Assembly: GCF_014595955.1 (NCBI RefSeq)
Contig: NZ_JABVCF010000007.1
Coordinates: 186,001-250,000 of the forward strand
DNA length: 64,000 nucleotides
Direction: 5' to 3'
Origin: Pseudaminobacter soli (ex Zhang et al. 2022)
GTDB lineage: Bacteria; Pseudomonadota; Alphaproteobacteria; Rhizobiales; Rhizobiaceae
Shown: piece after piece, positions 1 through 7,036 of the stretch
Layout: every line of letters begins with the position of its first letter
Numbering within the stretch: position 1 is the stretch's first letter
Notes under the pieces: model-generated
Told to the model about the DNA's origin: nothing
What the model saw: the letters and a program-made list of their open reading frames with translations, nothing else
The model's database searches: none
Program-made: the position numbers and the translations under genes

Positions 1-1533
1 GCAGGAGCGCGCCAGCGCTACCTCGAAGCTGGTGCTGTCATCGATCTCGTTGGTGTTCTTGAAGTACTCGAAATGCACCGCGCCTTCCGGCCAGCCCGCC
101 TCGGCGGCGATGGCCCGCGCCGCTTCGAGCATCGGGCCGGGGCCGCAGAGATAGACATGCATGGCGTTGCGGTAGCCTGCGAGCAGCTCGCGCAGCTTGG
201 CGGCGGTCTCAGCGGGGCTGAGCCCGCGATGCGGAACCAACGCGGGGCCGAGCGTTTCCAGGCGGTCCGGAAAAGCGAGCTGAGCCTGACTCTGCGCGAA
301 ATAGTGCAGCTCGAAGGCAAGCGCCTGGTTTTGGAGCGCCTGCGCCATGGCGATCAGCGGCGTGATGCCGATGCCGCCGGCGATGAACAGCGTCTTCACC
401 GCGTCGCGGCGGAGCGGAAAATTGTTGCGCGGCTCGGAGATGGCGAGAACGTCGCCCTCGCGCACGCTTTCGTGCATCGCGGCCGAACCGCCGCGCGAAT
501 CCGGCTCGAACTTCACGCCGATCGAGTAGCTGTCGGTCTCGCCCGGTCCGTTGACGATGGAATACTGGCGTATGAGGCCATTGGGCATGTGGACGTCTAT
601 ATGCGCGCCGGGCTGGAAGGTCGGCAGCAGACCGCTGATCGGCCTGAGCTCGAAGCCGGCGATGCCTTCGGCCGCCTGCCATTTTCGCGCCGCCTGGACC
701 CGCAGCGGTGCCTTGCGGGCATCGGCGGAAAGGGCGGGCATTTCCGCGAGTTCGGGCGAGACGCGCTGGAACTCCGGCGTGAGCGGCGTGGGGGCGGGCA
801 TTGCCGCCGCCTCGCGCTCGATCGCCTCGCGTAGTTTCGACAGCGCCTCGTTATGGCGGCGCAGGATGGCGAGCCGAGCAGGGTGGTCTTCAGCCGTGTC
901 CAGCACGCCGCGAATGACGGCGCGGCCGGAATCCACCGGCTGGACGAAAAATACGGCAAGCGTCTCCGCGCCACCGCTGCGGGCATGCAAGGCGAGCGAG
1001 AAGGCCGAGGCTGCCTCGATGCTGATCTCGGCCGCGTTGCCGTCGAGAGCGTCGCTCGGCTGGAAGCGGTAGCCCCTCAGCCGCTCCACAGCCAGGTCGG
1101 CCGGCGCGTTCACCGGGATGCCGCGCAGCGCCAGCAAGCTTCCCTCGGCTAGTCCCTCCACCTCGGGCACGCCGCCCAGCGGCTCCTCGGCCGCCCAGAC
1201 AAGGCCATAACGCTCGATGGCGGGAAAGGTGCGATTGGTGATGGTGCGCGCCGGCGCATCGGCCGGGTGCGCCGGAATATAGGTGCAGCCGGCGGTGCGG
1301 TTCGCATAGCGCCAGCCATGATACTGGCACTTCAGTTCGCGCCCGTCATTGATGCCGATCGACAGCCGGACGCCGCGATGCAGGCAGCGGTTCTCCCAGA
1401 CGTTCACATAGCCGTCGTCCGCCCGCCAGACCGCGAACTCGCGGCCGAGCAACTGGGCGTGGAATACGTGACGGAAGGGCAGGTCGTGCGACGCGGCGAT
1501 CGGGTGCCAGCGCGTCTTGGCTGTATCCAGCAT
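1..1533 (-). CDS. Rieske-containing oxygenase reductase (Rieske + FNR-type + start of ferredoxin domain), partial
   Basis: This is the 5' 511 codons of a three-domain electron-transfer protein that passes electrons from NAD(P)H to a partner oxygenase; the 3' end lies beyond the window. An N-terminal Rieske [2Fe-2S] domain has C50-L-H52 and C69-Q-Y-H72. An FMN/NAD reductase domain has RQYSIVNG near residue 322, GGIGITP near 385 and LCGPGPM near 462. The sequence stops just as a plant-type ferredoxin domain begins (TSFEVALARSC). This order matches NdmD of the Pseudomonas caffeine N-demethylases and differs from ordinary VanB-type reductases, which lack a Rieske domain. The ATG at 1533 follows GGAG and lies 20 bases after the stop of the oxygenase gene, so the two form an operon. 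The substrate is unknown. Confidence 0.85.
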   Translation of the reverse strand, partial: MLDTAKTRWHPIAASHDLPFRHVFHAQLLGREFAVWRADDGYVNVWENRCLHRGVRLSIGINDGRELKCQYHGWRYANRTAGCTYIPAHPADAPARTITNRTFPAIERYGLVWAAEEPLGGVPEVEGLAEGSLLALRGIPVNAPADLAVERLRGYRFQPSDALDGNAAEISIEAASAFSLALHARSGGAETLAVFFVQPVDSGRAVIRGVLDTAEDHPARLAILRRHNEALSKLREAIEREAAAMPAPTPLTPEFQRVSPELAEMPALSADARKAPLRVQAARKWQAAEGIAGFELRPISGLLPTFQPGAHIDVHMPNGLIRQYSIVNGPGETDSYSIGVKFEPDSRGGSAAMHESVREGDVLAISEPRNNFPLRRDAVKTLFIAGGIGITPLIAMAQALQNQALAFELHYFAQSQAQLAFPDRLETLGPALVPHRGLSPAETAAKLRELLAGYRNAMHVYLCGPGPMLEAARAIAAEAGWPEGAVHFEYFKNTNEIDDSTSFEVALARSC

Positions 1534-1553
1534 CTGGAACTCCGTAGGAAAGG

Positions 1554-2462
1554 TCAGGCGGCGGCGGGGATGACGCCGTAGGTCACGCCCTTCTGGCTCA
1601 GCCAGCGACGGTAGGCGATCGCCGACTTGTCGGCGCGGATCGGCGTCTCGGCGCGCGGGTCGAGCGGCAGGCGCTTGGGAAACTGGTTTTCCAGGATCGG
1701 CTTGTCCTGGCCGAAGATCGTCTGCTGGAAGCGCTTGATGATCTTGTCCTCGTTGTCCTCGTCGAGCACGCACAGCATCATGTGCGCGCGCACATGCTCC
1801 TGGTCCATCGGCTGCAGGAAGATCGCGATCACGTCGAGGCGCTTGTCGTCGACCGGGCTCGATTTGTAGAGCACCGAGCAATAGGGGTGCGGCACGCGGT
1901 AGATGTAGTCGACATCCGCGCCCTCCGTCGACGCCGTGGAAGCCATCGGCTGGTAGAAGCGGCAGCGGGTAGCAAGAATCTCGTCGCGCTCGGCCGAGAT
2001 CTCGACGTCGTATTCCTTCACCTCGGTGTGCGGCTCGGCGCCGAGGATATCGGTGTGGACATAGGGAAAATGTCCCATGTCGAGGAAATTCTCGATGGCG
2101 CGCGGCGCCGAGACGTTCACGCCCATGGTGGCTGCATTGAGCCTGCGGCGGTCCGGTTCCTCGAACTCAGGGATGGGAAAGAGCTCTGCAGGCGCGTCGC
2201 CGAGAGTCGTCCAGACATAGCCGTAAGCGCTTTTGGACGGCAGTTGCTCGGCAATCGAGCCTGCGTCTACCCTGCTCCCGGCCGGCAGATCGGCGCGCGA
2301 GCGCCAGGCCGCGACCGTGCCATCCGATCCGACCGCATAGCTGACCCGTTCCTCGAGCAGGACCGTGTCCATCACGGTCCCGACCGATGTCTCCGATACG
2401 GCCGCGAGCGGATGCCAGAGATTGAGGATCACGGGGTCGGTGCATTTCGGCTGGGTGGTCAT
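1554..2462 (-). CDS. Rieske-less ring-hydroxylating/N-demethylating oxygenase catalytic subunit
   Basis: This is a mononuclear non-haem iron oxygenase of the VanA/ring-hydroxylating dioxygenase alpha family. The iron site is intact: N125, D128, H131 and H136 in NFLDMGHFPYVH match the NxxDxxHxxxxH motif, and the likely third acidic ligand is in LDEDNEDK. The N-terminal 90 residues keep the outline of a Rieske domain (LWHPLAAV ... YGYVWTTLGD) but have no CxH or CxxH cluster ligands and are short. The missing cluster is present in the adjoining reductase, as described for NdmC/NdmD. The chosen ATG at 2462 has GGA six bases upstream. ATG 2492 is an alternative, and the frame stays open to 2591. 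The substrate cannot be read from the sequence. Confidence 0.82.
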   Translation of the reverse strand: MTTQPKCTDPVILNLWHPLAAVSETSVGTVMDTVLLEERVSYAVGSDGTVAAWRSRADLPAGSRVDAGSIAEQLPSKSAYGYVWTTLGDAPAELFPIPEFEEPDRRRLNAATMGVNVSAPRAIENFLDMGHFPYVHTDILGAEPHTEVKEYDVEISAERDEILATRCRFYQPMASTASTEGADVDYIYRVPHPYCSVLYKSSPVDDKRLDVIAIFLQPMDQEHVRAHMMLCVLDEDNEDKIIKRFQQTIFGQDKPILENQFPKRLPLDPRAETPIRADKSAIAYRRWLSQKGVTYGVIPAAA

Positions 2463-2497
2463 GGGCATTCCAGTGGCAGAAGAGTGGGTCATGCGCG

Positions 2498-2600
2498 TCA
2501 CGCGGGTATGGCGCCGTAGGTGACGGCGTGGTCGCGCAGCCAGCGGCGGTAGGCCTTGTTCATCGGACTCCAATCCGGCCGGCTCGAACACCTTCGCCGG
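2498..2600 (-). pseudogene. relic 3' end of a second oxygenase alpha-subunit gene
   Basis: On the minus strand the frame from about 2600 to the TGA at 2498-2500 ends in AYRRWLRDHAVTYGAIPA. The intact oxygenase next to it ends in AYRRWLSQKGVTYGVIPAAA. The similarity covers about 18 codons and probably a few more upstream (RPDWSP against RADKSA), and then fades. The rest of the gene is missing. The simplest reading is that a tandem paralogue was deleted and left only its C-terminal tail, directly before the start of the surviving gene. The tail also has an ATG of its own (2563), so a 21-residue peptide could be made, but no function is proposed. Confidence 0.6.
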
Positions 2601-2678
2601 TCAATGGATTCGAACCACAGTCGCGAGGTTCAAGCAACCGAAGATGATGGCCAGTGGTGAGCGATGCTAAGGGCCAAC

Positions 2679-2993
2679 TCACGAATAGGCTATCGCCGCC
2701 GCCACCACGCTCGCCAAGGCAAGGGCTACACCCAGCATGAAGACCTTCAACGTCACCGCATAAACCTGAGGATCATTGTCGGCTAACCTGAGCGATCGCC
2801 CGAGGGCCACGATCTGGATGATGGTCGACACTACCATGAGAAGCGCCGCAAGCAGCGACGCGACGGTCCATTCACCCTCTGCTTCAAAACTCCAGAACCG
2901 CAGGAAATACAGGGAGAACGCCAGAATCACGGTGATCGCGGTGACGATCGCCTCACGGTAACCGTTCGGCACTTCCGGATCTTGCCCGTTCAC
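2679..2993 (-). CDS. small three-TM membrane protein, hypothetical
   Basis: This 104-residue protein has three hydrophobic segments at about residues 14-32, 43-66 and 81-102, with short charged loops, so it should be a small inner-membrane protein. The family was not recognised. Translation appears to begin at GTG 2993, which overlaps the stop of the small upstream frame (GTGA) and has GAGG upstream. It ends about 85 bases before the relic oxygenase tail. No catalytic motif is visible. Confidence 0.6.
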   Translation of the reverse strand: MNGQDPEVPNGYREAIVTAITVILAFSLYFLRFWSFEAEGEWTVASLLAALLMVVSTIIQIVALGRSLRLADNDPQVYAVTLKVFMLGVALALASVVAAAIAYS

Positions 2994-3145
2994 CGGATGA
3001 CCTCACGCGGCCGGCTGGGGATCGACACCTGCGTCACCGAGGGGCCCGCATCCCAGTCATCTTCAGACGGATCATGGTCGTTGTCCACCCTCTGACATTG
3101 AGCGGACGGGCACTTCTTGAACCGATGCTTATCGAGGCTCGTCAC
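2990..3145 (-). CDS. small hypothetical protein upstream of the membrane protein
   Basis: This is a frame of about 51 residues beginning at GTG 3145; TTG 3196 would give 68 residues and a longer overlap with the upstream gene. It is charged, with the segment DNDHDPSEDDWD, and has no recognised domain. The only support is the arrangement: it follows the Tm-1-like gene with a short overlap, and its TGA overlaps the GTG of the next gene, a common form of translational coupling. It could be non-coding. Confidence 0.3.
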   Translation of the reverse strand: MTSLDKHRFKKCPSAQCQRVDNDHDPSEDDWDAGPSVTQVSIPSRPREVIR

Positions 3146-4361
3146 CCTGCCGAGCGCGAAGGACCTCCACCAGCAGCCGCGCCGCCTCGATGGCAAAAGC
3201 CTCGTCGTTGATGTCGCAATCCAGCTCGATGAGCCGGACGTTGTGCGGCAGGTTTGCCTTCAGAGCATCGATGAATGCAGCATCGGCAGCCGGGTCGTGA
3301 AACGGCTTACCTTCGGTGTCGAGAAGTGAGACGCCCTTTTGCGGCCAGAGGAAGACGGTCGGGCCTTTCGCCTTACCCAACTTGCCCGCGAGGATGCGAC
3401 CAAGCTCGGCGTTCTCCTCCGGCGTGGTGCGCATCAGCGTGACGAGCGGGTTGTGCCGGTACAGCTTTCTGTCTGAAAACTTCGCCGGCACGGTGTCGGC
3501 CGCGCCGAAATTGACCATGTCGAGCGCGCCGGCCGACACGACCTGCGGGATGCCGATGGCGCCGGCAGCTTCCAGCCGCTCCGGGCCGGCGCTGAGCACG
3601 CCGCCCACCAGTTCGTCGGCGAGTTCCGTGGTGGTGATGTCGAGCACGCCGGCGATGTAGCCGCCTCGAATGAGTTCCTCCATCGTGCGCCCGCCCGCGC
3701 CGGTGGCATGGAAGACGAGCACTTCATAACCCGCGCGTTCCAACTCCTCGCGCGCCCGGTTCACGCAGGGCGTGGTCACCCCGAACATCGTCGCCGCAAT
3801 CAGCGGGCGCTCCTCGCGCGTTGCGAGCGGCGCGGCCTTGACCATCCCGGCGATCGCGCCGGCGGCATTGGCGAGGATGCGGGCCGAGATCCGATTAATG
3901 CCGGCGATGTCGACCACGGCCGGCATGATGGTGACGTCCTTGACGCCGACGATGTCGCGTACGTCGCCGGAGGCGAGGGTCGAGACGAGCAGTTTTGGAA
4001 AGCCGACCGGCAGGGCCTGCATGGCGGCTGCGGCGATCGAGGTGCCGCCGCCACCGCCCATGGAAATGATGCCGTCGATGCGGTCCTCGCCGGCGAGTTG
4101 CGCAACGATGCTGGCTGCTCCGCGGGCCATCGCTGCCATTGCCGCGCCGCGGTCGCCGCTAGCTCTCAGCGCTGCCAGACTGGATCCGCCGGCTTCGGCG
4201 ACTTCGCCGGCGGAAATGTCCGGCACGAATGGCGGATCCCCGAGCACGCCGGCGTCGACCGTGAGCGTGTGCACGCCCTCGGTTTCGAGGCGGTCCTTGA
4301 GGAAGGCGTATTCGGCCCCCTTCGAGTCGAAAGTGCCGAGAACCGCAACGACCTTGTCCAT
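3129..4361 (-). CDS. Tm-1-like ATP-binding protein (UPF0261 family)
   Basis: This 410-residue protein matches the UPF0261/Tm-1-like family along its whole length. It begins MDKVVAVLGTFDSKG and has the glycine-rich MGGGGGTSIA in the N-terminal nucleotide-binding domain, with a C-terminal domain ending near the usual family length. Tomato Tm-1 of this family binds ATP and inhibits a viral replicase; the function of the bacterial members is not established. They often sit beside a phosphoenolpyruvate-hydrolase-like (TIM-barrel) gene, which is absent here. The start at 4361 has a strong GGAGGAG, and a perfect palindrome lies just upstream at 4383-4400. Confidence 0.85.
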   Translation of the reverse strand: MDKVVAVLGTFDSKGAEYAFLKDRLETEGVHTLTVDAGVLGDPPFVPDISAGEVAEAGGSSLAALRASGDRGAAMAAMARGAASIVAQLAGEDRIDGIISMGGGGGTSIAAAAMQALPVGFPKLLVSTLASGDVRDIVGVKDVTIMPAVVDIAGINRISARILANAAGAIAGMVKAAPLATREERPLIAATMFGVTTPCVNRAREELERAGYEVLVFHATGAGGRTMEELIRGGYIAGVLDITTTELADELVGGVLSAGPERLEAAGAIGIPQVVSAGALDMVNFGAADTVPAKFSDRKLYRHNPLVTLMRTTPEENAELGRILAGKLGKAKGPTVFLWPQKGVSLLDTEGKPFHDPAADAAFIDALKANLPHNVRLIELDCDINDEAFAIEAARLLVEVLRARQGDEPR

Positions 4362-4382
4362 GCGATCTCCTCCCTCGTTGCG

Positions 4383-4400
4383 ATGAGACGTCCGTCTCAT
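4383..4400. promoter_or_regulatory. palindromic operator candidate for the Tm-1-like gene
   Basis: ATGAGACGTCCGTCTCAT is a perfect inverted repeat with 8-base arms and a 2-base centre. It lies 22 bases upstream of the start codon of the Tm-1-like gene, where a repressor could block initiation. The length and symmetry fit a TetR- or GntR-type operator. No such regulator gene lies nearby, so the binding protein is unknown. Confidence 0.5.
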
Positions 4401-4458
4401 TTACGCAGAGGAAGGGCGAGGGGGCAAGCAGCGGGCATAGATGCAGTAGGGTCTATCG

Positions 4459-4597
4459 ACCCCCTCTCTGTCTCGGGCTAAAGCCCTCGACACCTCTCCC
4501 CCACTTCGTGAGGGGAGAGGATGGGCCCCAGCTTGACTCCCATCCGCTCCCCCGGAACGGGGGCGAGGTGCCGAGCGAAGCGAGGCGGAGAGGGGGT
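4459..4597. repeat. CCCCTC/GAGGGG palindromic repeat, two-part copy
   Basis: This is a two-part palindromic element. Each end can fold by pairing CCCCCTCTC or CTCCCC runs with GGGGAG or GAGAGGGGG runs. The outer ends of the element (ACCCCCTCTC and GAGAGGGGGT) also pair with each other. It fills the region between the Tm-1-like gene and the 3' end of the WYL regulator gene. Related copies occur at six other places in the window. The rest of the gap (4362-4458 and 4598-4642) shows nothing else. Confidence 0.7.
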
Positions 4598-4642
4598 ATA
4601 TCCTCTGCAGGACGTCCGGCGGAATCGGGCCGACTATGGGGC

Positions 4643-5356
4643 CTACGGTCCCCGTCCCACCGCAGCGGGGCCGTCCCCGCTCCGCTCCACCGTGCGGTAG
4701 AAGTCGGCGAGCAGTTTGCCCTTCTCGGGCTTGAACCTGCGGTCCGCCGCCGTAACGCTGGCTATGCGGTCGATGCGGAAGGCGCGGAAGTCGCCGCGCA
4801 TCTCACACCAGGCGACGAGCGTCCAGACCTTGCCCCAGAACCAGAGGCCGAGTGGGCGGACGTCGCGGAGCGAACTGCGGCCCGCCTCATCGCGATAGTC
4901 GAGGGTGAGCACGGTCCGGGTCTCGACCGCGCGCTCGATGACGTCGATCGCGGCCCGGTCGGCATCGCTGACCACCCACATCGGTGTATGGATCTCGGTG
5001 CGGGCGATGCGGTCCTTTTCGCTGTCGGGCAGCACCGCGCCGATCTTGACGAGAGCCTCCTCGGCCGCCCTGGCCATCGCGGCCCCGCCGAATGCCCTGA
5101 CCATCCGGGCGCCCGCCACAAGTGCCACGATCTCGTCGCGCGTGAACATCAGCGGCGGAAGGTCAAAACCCTCCCGCATGATGTACCCGACCCCGGCTTC
5201 GCCCTCGATCGGGACGCCGGTCGCCTGCAGATCGGCGATGTCACGATAGATCGTCCGCTCGGAGACCTCGAGCCACTGGCCGAGTTTCTGCGCGGTGACC
5301 AGCCGGCCACCGCGAAAATGCTGGACGATCTGGAAAAGACGGTCCGCGCGCCGCAT
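4643..5356 (-). CDS. HTH/WYL-domain transcriptional regulator (YafY type)
   Basis: This 237-residue regulator has an N-terminal winged helix-turn-helix at about residues 1-60 (LGQWLEVSERTIYRDIADLQ). A linker is followed by a C-terminal WYL domain at about residues 135-215, with LTLDYRDEAG, RPLGLWFWGKVWTLVAWCE and FRAFRIDRI. WYL domains bind small ligands or nucleic acid and control DNA binding. The gene lies 90 bases downstream of a DJ-1/PfpI gene on the same strand, so the two may be co-transcribed. The start at 5356 has GGGGAG upstream. A TGACA-N6-TGTCA palindrome about 100 bases before the start could be its own operator. Confidence 0.88.
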   Translation of the reverse strand: MRRADRLFQIVQHFRGGRLVTAQKLGQWLEVSERTIYRDIADLQATGVPIEGEAGVGYIMREGFDLPPLMFTRDEIVALVAGARMVRAFGGAAMARAAEEALVKIGAVLPDSEKDRIARTEIHTPMWVVSDADRAAIDVIERAVETRTVLTLDYRDEAGRSSLRDVRPLGLWFWGKVWTLVAWCEMRGDFRAFRIDRIASVTAADRRFKPEKGKLLADFYRTVERSGDGPAAVGRGP

Positions 5357-5446
5357 CCGGTCACTCCCCGATGAACGCCCGCACTCCCGCGCTCGAAGAC
5401 GCGAATGTGCCCATGGCGATTTCCCTCATTTGCCGCGGCCATACTG

Positions 5447-6073
5447 TCACGCTGCTCCTGACAGCATACTGTCAGGAGTGCCATCAAGGCTGGTGACATA
5501 CTCCTTCGCAAACATGGCCTTCATTTCCGCGACCTCGGAAGCCCTGTCGGGGTAGAGTGCTGACAGGAAAAGATGGGCGAAGGTGCCTGGCGCGGTGCCC
5601 GGGGCCGTGACGATCAGCCCGTCCGCAACAGCGTGGGGCACGTCCTGGTAGTGTTCCTGACCGATGTAGTCCGGCTCGTGGGTTAGGATCCAGTCGCGGC
5701 CATTGCTCGTGTGACGGACGCCGTCGAGCAGGCCGGCACGCGCCAGCGCGAGCGTGCCGGCGCAAATGCCGCCGACGATCCCGCCGCGGCCCGCCACGGC
5801 CGTCAGCAGCGGCCCGACGTCGGGCGCCTGCGGCGACGCCCACAGATCGGAGCCGATGACGGCGACCGCGTTCAGATCGACGTTGGCGGAGGGCTCGGCG
5901 TTCCTTTCGGGCGCCAACAGCACACCTCCCTGCGATCGCACCGGCTCACCGTCGGGAGTCAAAATGACGGCCCGTGCACCGAGCCATCCGACCGCCGCTG
6001 CTGCGAGCAGGGCATATTCCCAATCGGCGGCCTGTTCCACGAAGACGAATCCGATCGTTCGGGTGAGTTGCAT
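5447..6073 (-). CDS. DJ-1/PfpI family (glutamine amidotransferase-like) protein
   Basis: This 208-residue protein has the DJ-1/PfpI fold. The nucleophile-elbow cysteine is C104 in GGICAGTLALA, followed by LLDGVRHTSN as in the YajL/ThiJ subgroup. Members act as deglycases, glyoxalase III-type hydratases, chaperones or regulators; the subgroup here is not clear. The start at 6073 has AAGGAAG upstream. The WYL regulator gene follows on the same strand. An inverted repeat overlaps the last codons, so the end of this gene may also carry a regulatory site for the next. Confidence 0.82.
   Translation of the reverse strand: MQLTRTIGFVFVEQAADWEYALLAAAAVGWLGARAVILTPDGEPVRSQGGVLLAPERNAEPSANVDLNAVAVIGSDLWASPQAPDVGPLLTAVAGRGGIVGGICAGTLALARAGLLDGVRHTSNGRDWILTHEPDYIGQEHYQDVPHAVADGLIVTAPGTAPGTFAHLFLSALYPDRASEVAEMKAMFAKEYVTSLDGTPDSMLSGAA
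5455..5478. promoter_or_regulatory. TGACA-N6-TGTCA palindrome upstream of the WYL regulator gene
   Basis: CTCCTGACAG and CTGTCAGGAG form perfect 10-base arms around CATA. The core TGACA-N6-TGTCA (5459-5474) recurs with the same spacing at 6387-6402. The site lies inside the 3' end of the DJ-1-like gene, about 100 bases upstream of the WYL gene start, a suitable place for autoregulation. It could also act as a hairpin attenuator, but no T-run follows it on the minus strand. Confidence 0.5.
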
Positions 6074-6175
6074 CCACTGCTTCCTTCTCGCGAATGCCCG
6101 CGGCGCCGGCCGTCCACCGCGCCGCGGCTCTACTCTAGCTGGATTGTTCCACTATCGACAATCCGACCAGACGGC

Positions 6176-6340
6176 TTAGCGGAACAAGCCATGTTCGCCG
6201 AACCGGTCCGGCCAGCCGATGTCCTTGCGGATGTCGGCGGGCAGCGAATTTAGGAAGCGCTCGGTCCGCGCCTGATTGCGCAGCGTCTGGATCTTGCCGG
6301 CGTACTGACGAATGGCGCGGACGATCATCGGTGTGTTCAT
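6176..6340 (-). CDS. DUF1127-like small basic protein
   Basis: This 54-residue protein is arginine-rich and resembles the short DUF1127 proteins common in alphaproteobacteria. The pattern is a basic helix (RAIRQYAGKIQTLRNQARTE) followed by FLNSLPADIRKDIGWP, like the family's LxxLxdreLxDIGl region. Some family members are known to affect RNA turnover and phosphate or carbon responses. The start at 6340 has GGAG upstream. The palindrome at 6387-6402 is 47 bases upstream and is shared with a divergent gene for a secreted protein. The frame stays open upstream, but the downstream part carries all the family features. Confidence 0.7.
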   Translation of the reverse strand: MNTPMIVRAIRQYAGKIQTLRNQARTERFLNSLPADIRKDIGWPDRFGEHGLFR

Positions 6341-6386
6341 GACGGCATCTCCAATTTCCGAGATGTCCAGTGTCGCACACCGCTGC

Positions 6387-6402
6387 TGACAACGACCTGT
6401 CA
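6387..6402. promoter_or_regulatory. second TGACA-N6-TGTCA palindrome, in a divergent promoter region
   Basis: TGACA and TGTCA half-sites (6 bases each when the flanking C and G are counted) are separated by ACGACC. The site lies between the divergent DUF1127-like gene and the small secreted protein gene. Arms and spacing equal those of the site at 5459-5474 beside the WYL regulator gene, so both could belong to that regulator's small regulon. Confidence 0.45.
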
Positions 6403-6557
6403 GGTTCAGCCCGGATTGGAGGGCAGAGCGTGATTTTGTCCGGATGCTGGCGGATTGCCCGTGCGGCTTGTGGCGGAGTGGCGCGCAATGGCCTATTTTG
6501 AACAAGGAGCCGAGCAATGAGGAGGGCACGCCGGCCAAGACGAGGAAGGCAACGCCC

Positions 6558-6884
6558 GTGACCATCACCTTCGCAGACCATCGCGTTCTCAAGGCGCTTA
6601 TCGCTGCGGCCATCGCCGCCGGAAGCCTGTCGCTATCCGGGGGGATGGCACAGTCAGACCCCAACCGACTTCGCAGCAATCTGCTTCAGCAACGGGGCAT
6701 CGACCTGCAGACTCTCGAGTCCCGCGAGCGCCGCCAGTCATATCAGGACCAGCAGCAGATCCTGCGCGAACTGGACCGGAACAATTCGGTCCAGCAGAGG
6801 CAGAATATGAGGGTCCCCCGAATGAGGCCCGGCTGCCAGCTACCGCTCCGCGGCAACGTCTATCTGCCGGGCACCTGCTACTGA
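6558..6884 (+). CDS. small secreted protein, hypothetical
   Basis: This protein of about 108 residues has an N-terminal signal peptide: a positively charged start, then KALIAAAIAAGSLSLSG, with cleavage likely near GGMAQS. The mature part is rich in Gln, Arg and Glu (LLQQRGIDLQTLESRERRQ) and probably helical. It ends with a two-cysteine tail (PGCQLPL ... PGTCY) that could form a disulphide in the periplasm. GTG 6558 is preferred because GAGGAAGG lies upstream and the signal peptide begins there; the frame extends back to 6444. No known family was recognised. Confidence 0.55.
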   Translation: MTITFADHRVLKALIAAAIAAGSLSLSGGMAQSDPNRLRSNLLQQRGIDLQTLESRERRQSYQDQQQILRELDRNNSVQQRQNMRVPRMRPGCQLPLRGNVYLPGTCY

Positions 6885-7036
6885 TGCTCGTGTGAGGCGG
6901 CCGCCGCGCTGCGTGCCCGCGGATCTGCCGTACTATTCCTGAAGGGATCAGGATGCTGCATCGCAGCAGGGCTTGATTCCGCGCGAGAATGAATCGATCC
7001 TCGCTGCGGGCGGCGGGAACTCTTTCGGGGGTTCGC

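Noticed and set aside
2595-2640. A tRNA-like T-loop sequence (GGTTCGAATCC on the minus strand)
   Set aside because: No acceptor stem, anticodon arm or D-arm can be built around it, so it is not called a tRNA or an attachment site.
6954-6968. TGCTGC/GCAGCA hairpin before the RND adaptor gene
   Set aside because: The arms are short and partly repetitive, without a T-run or a conserved regulator nearby, so neither terminator nor operator is supported.
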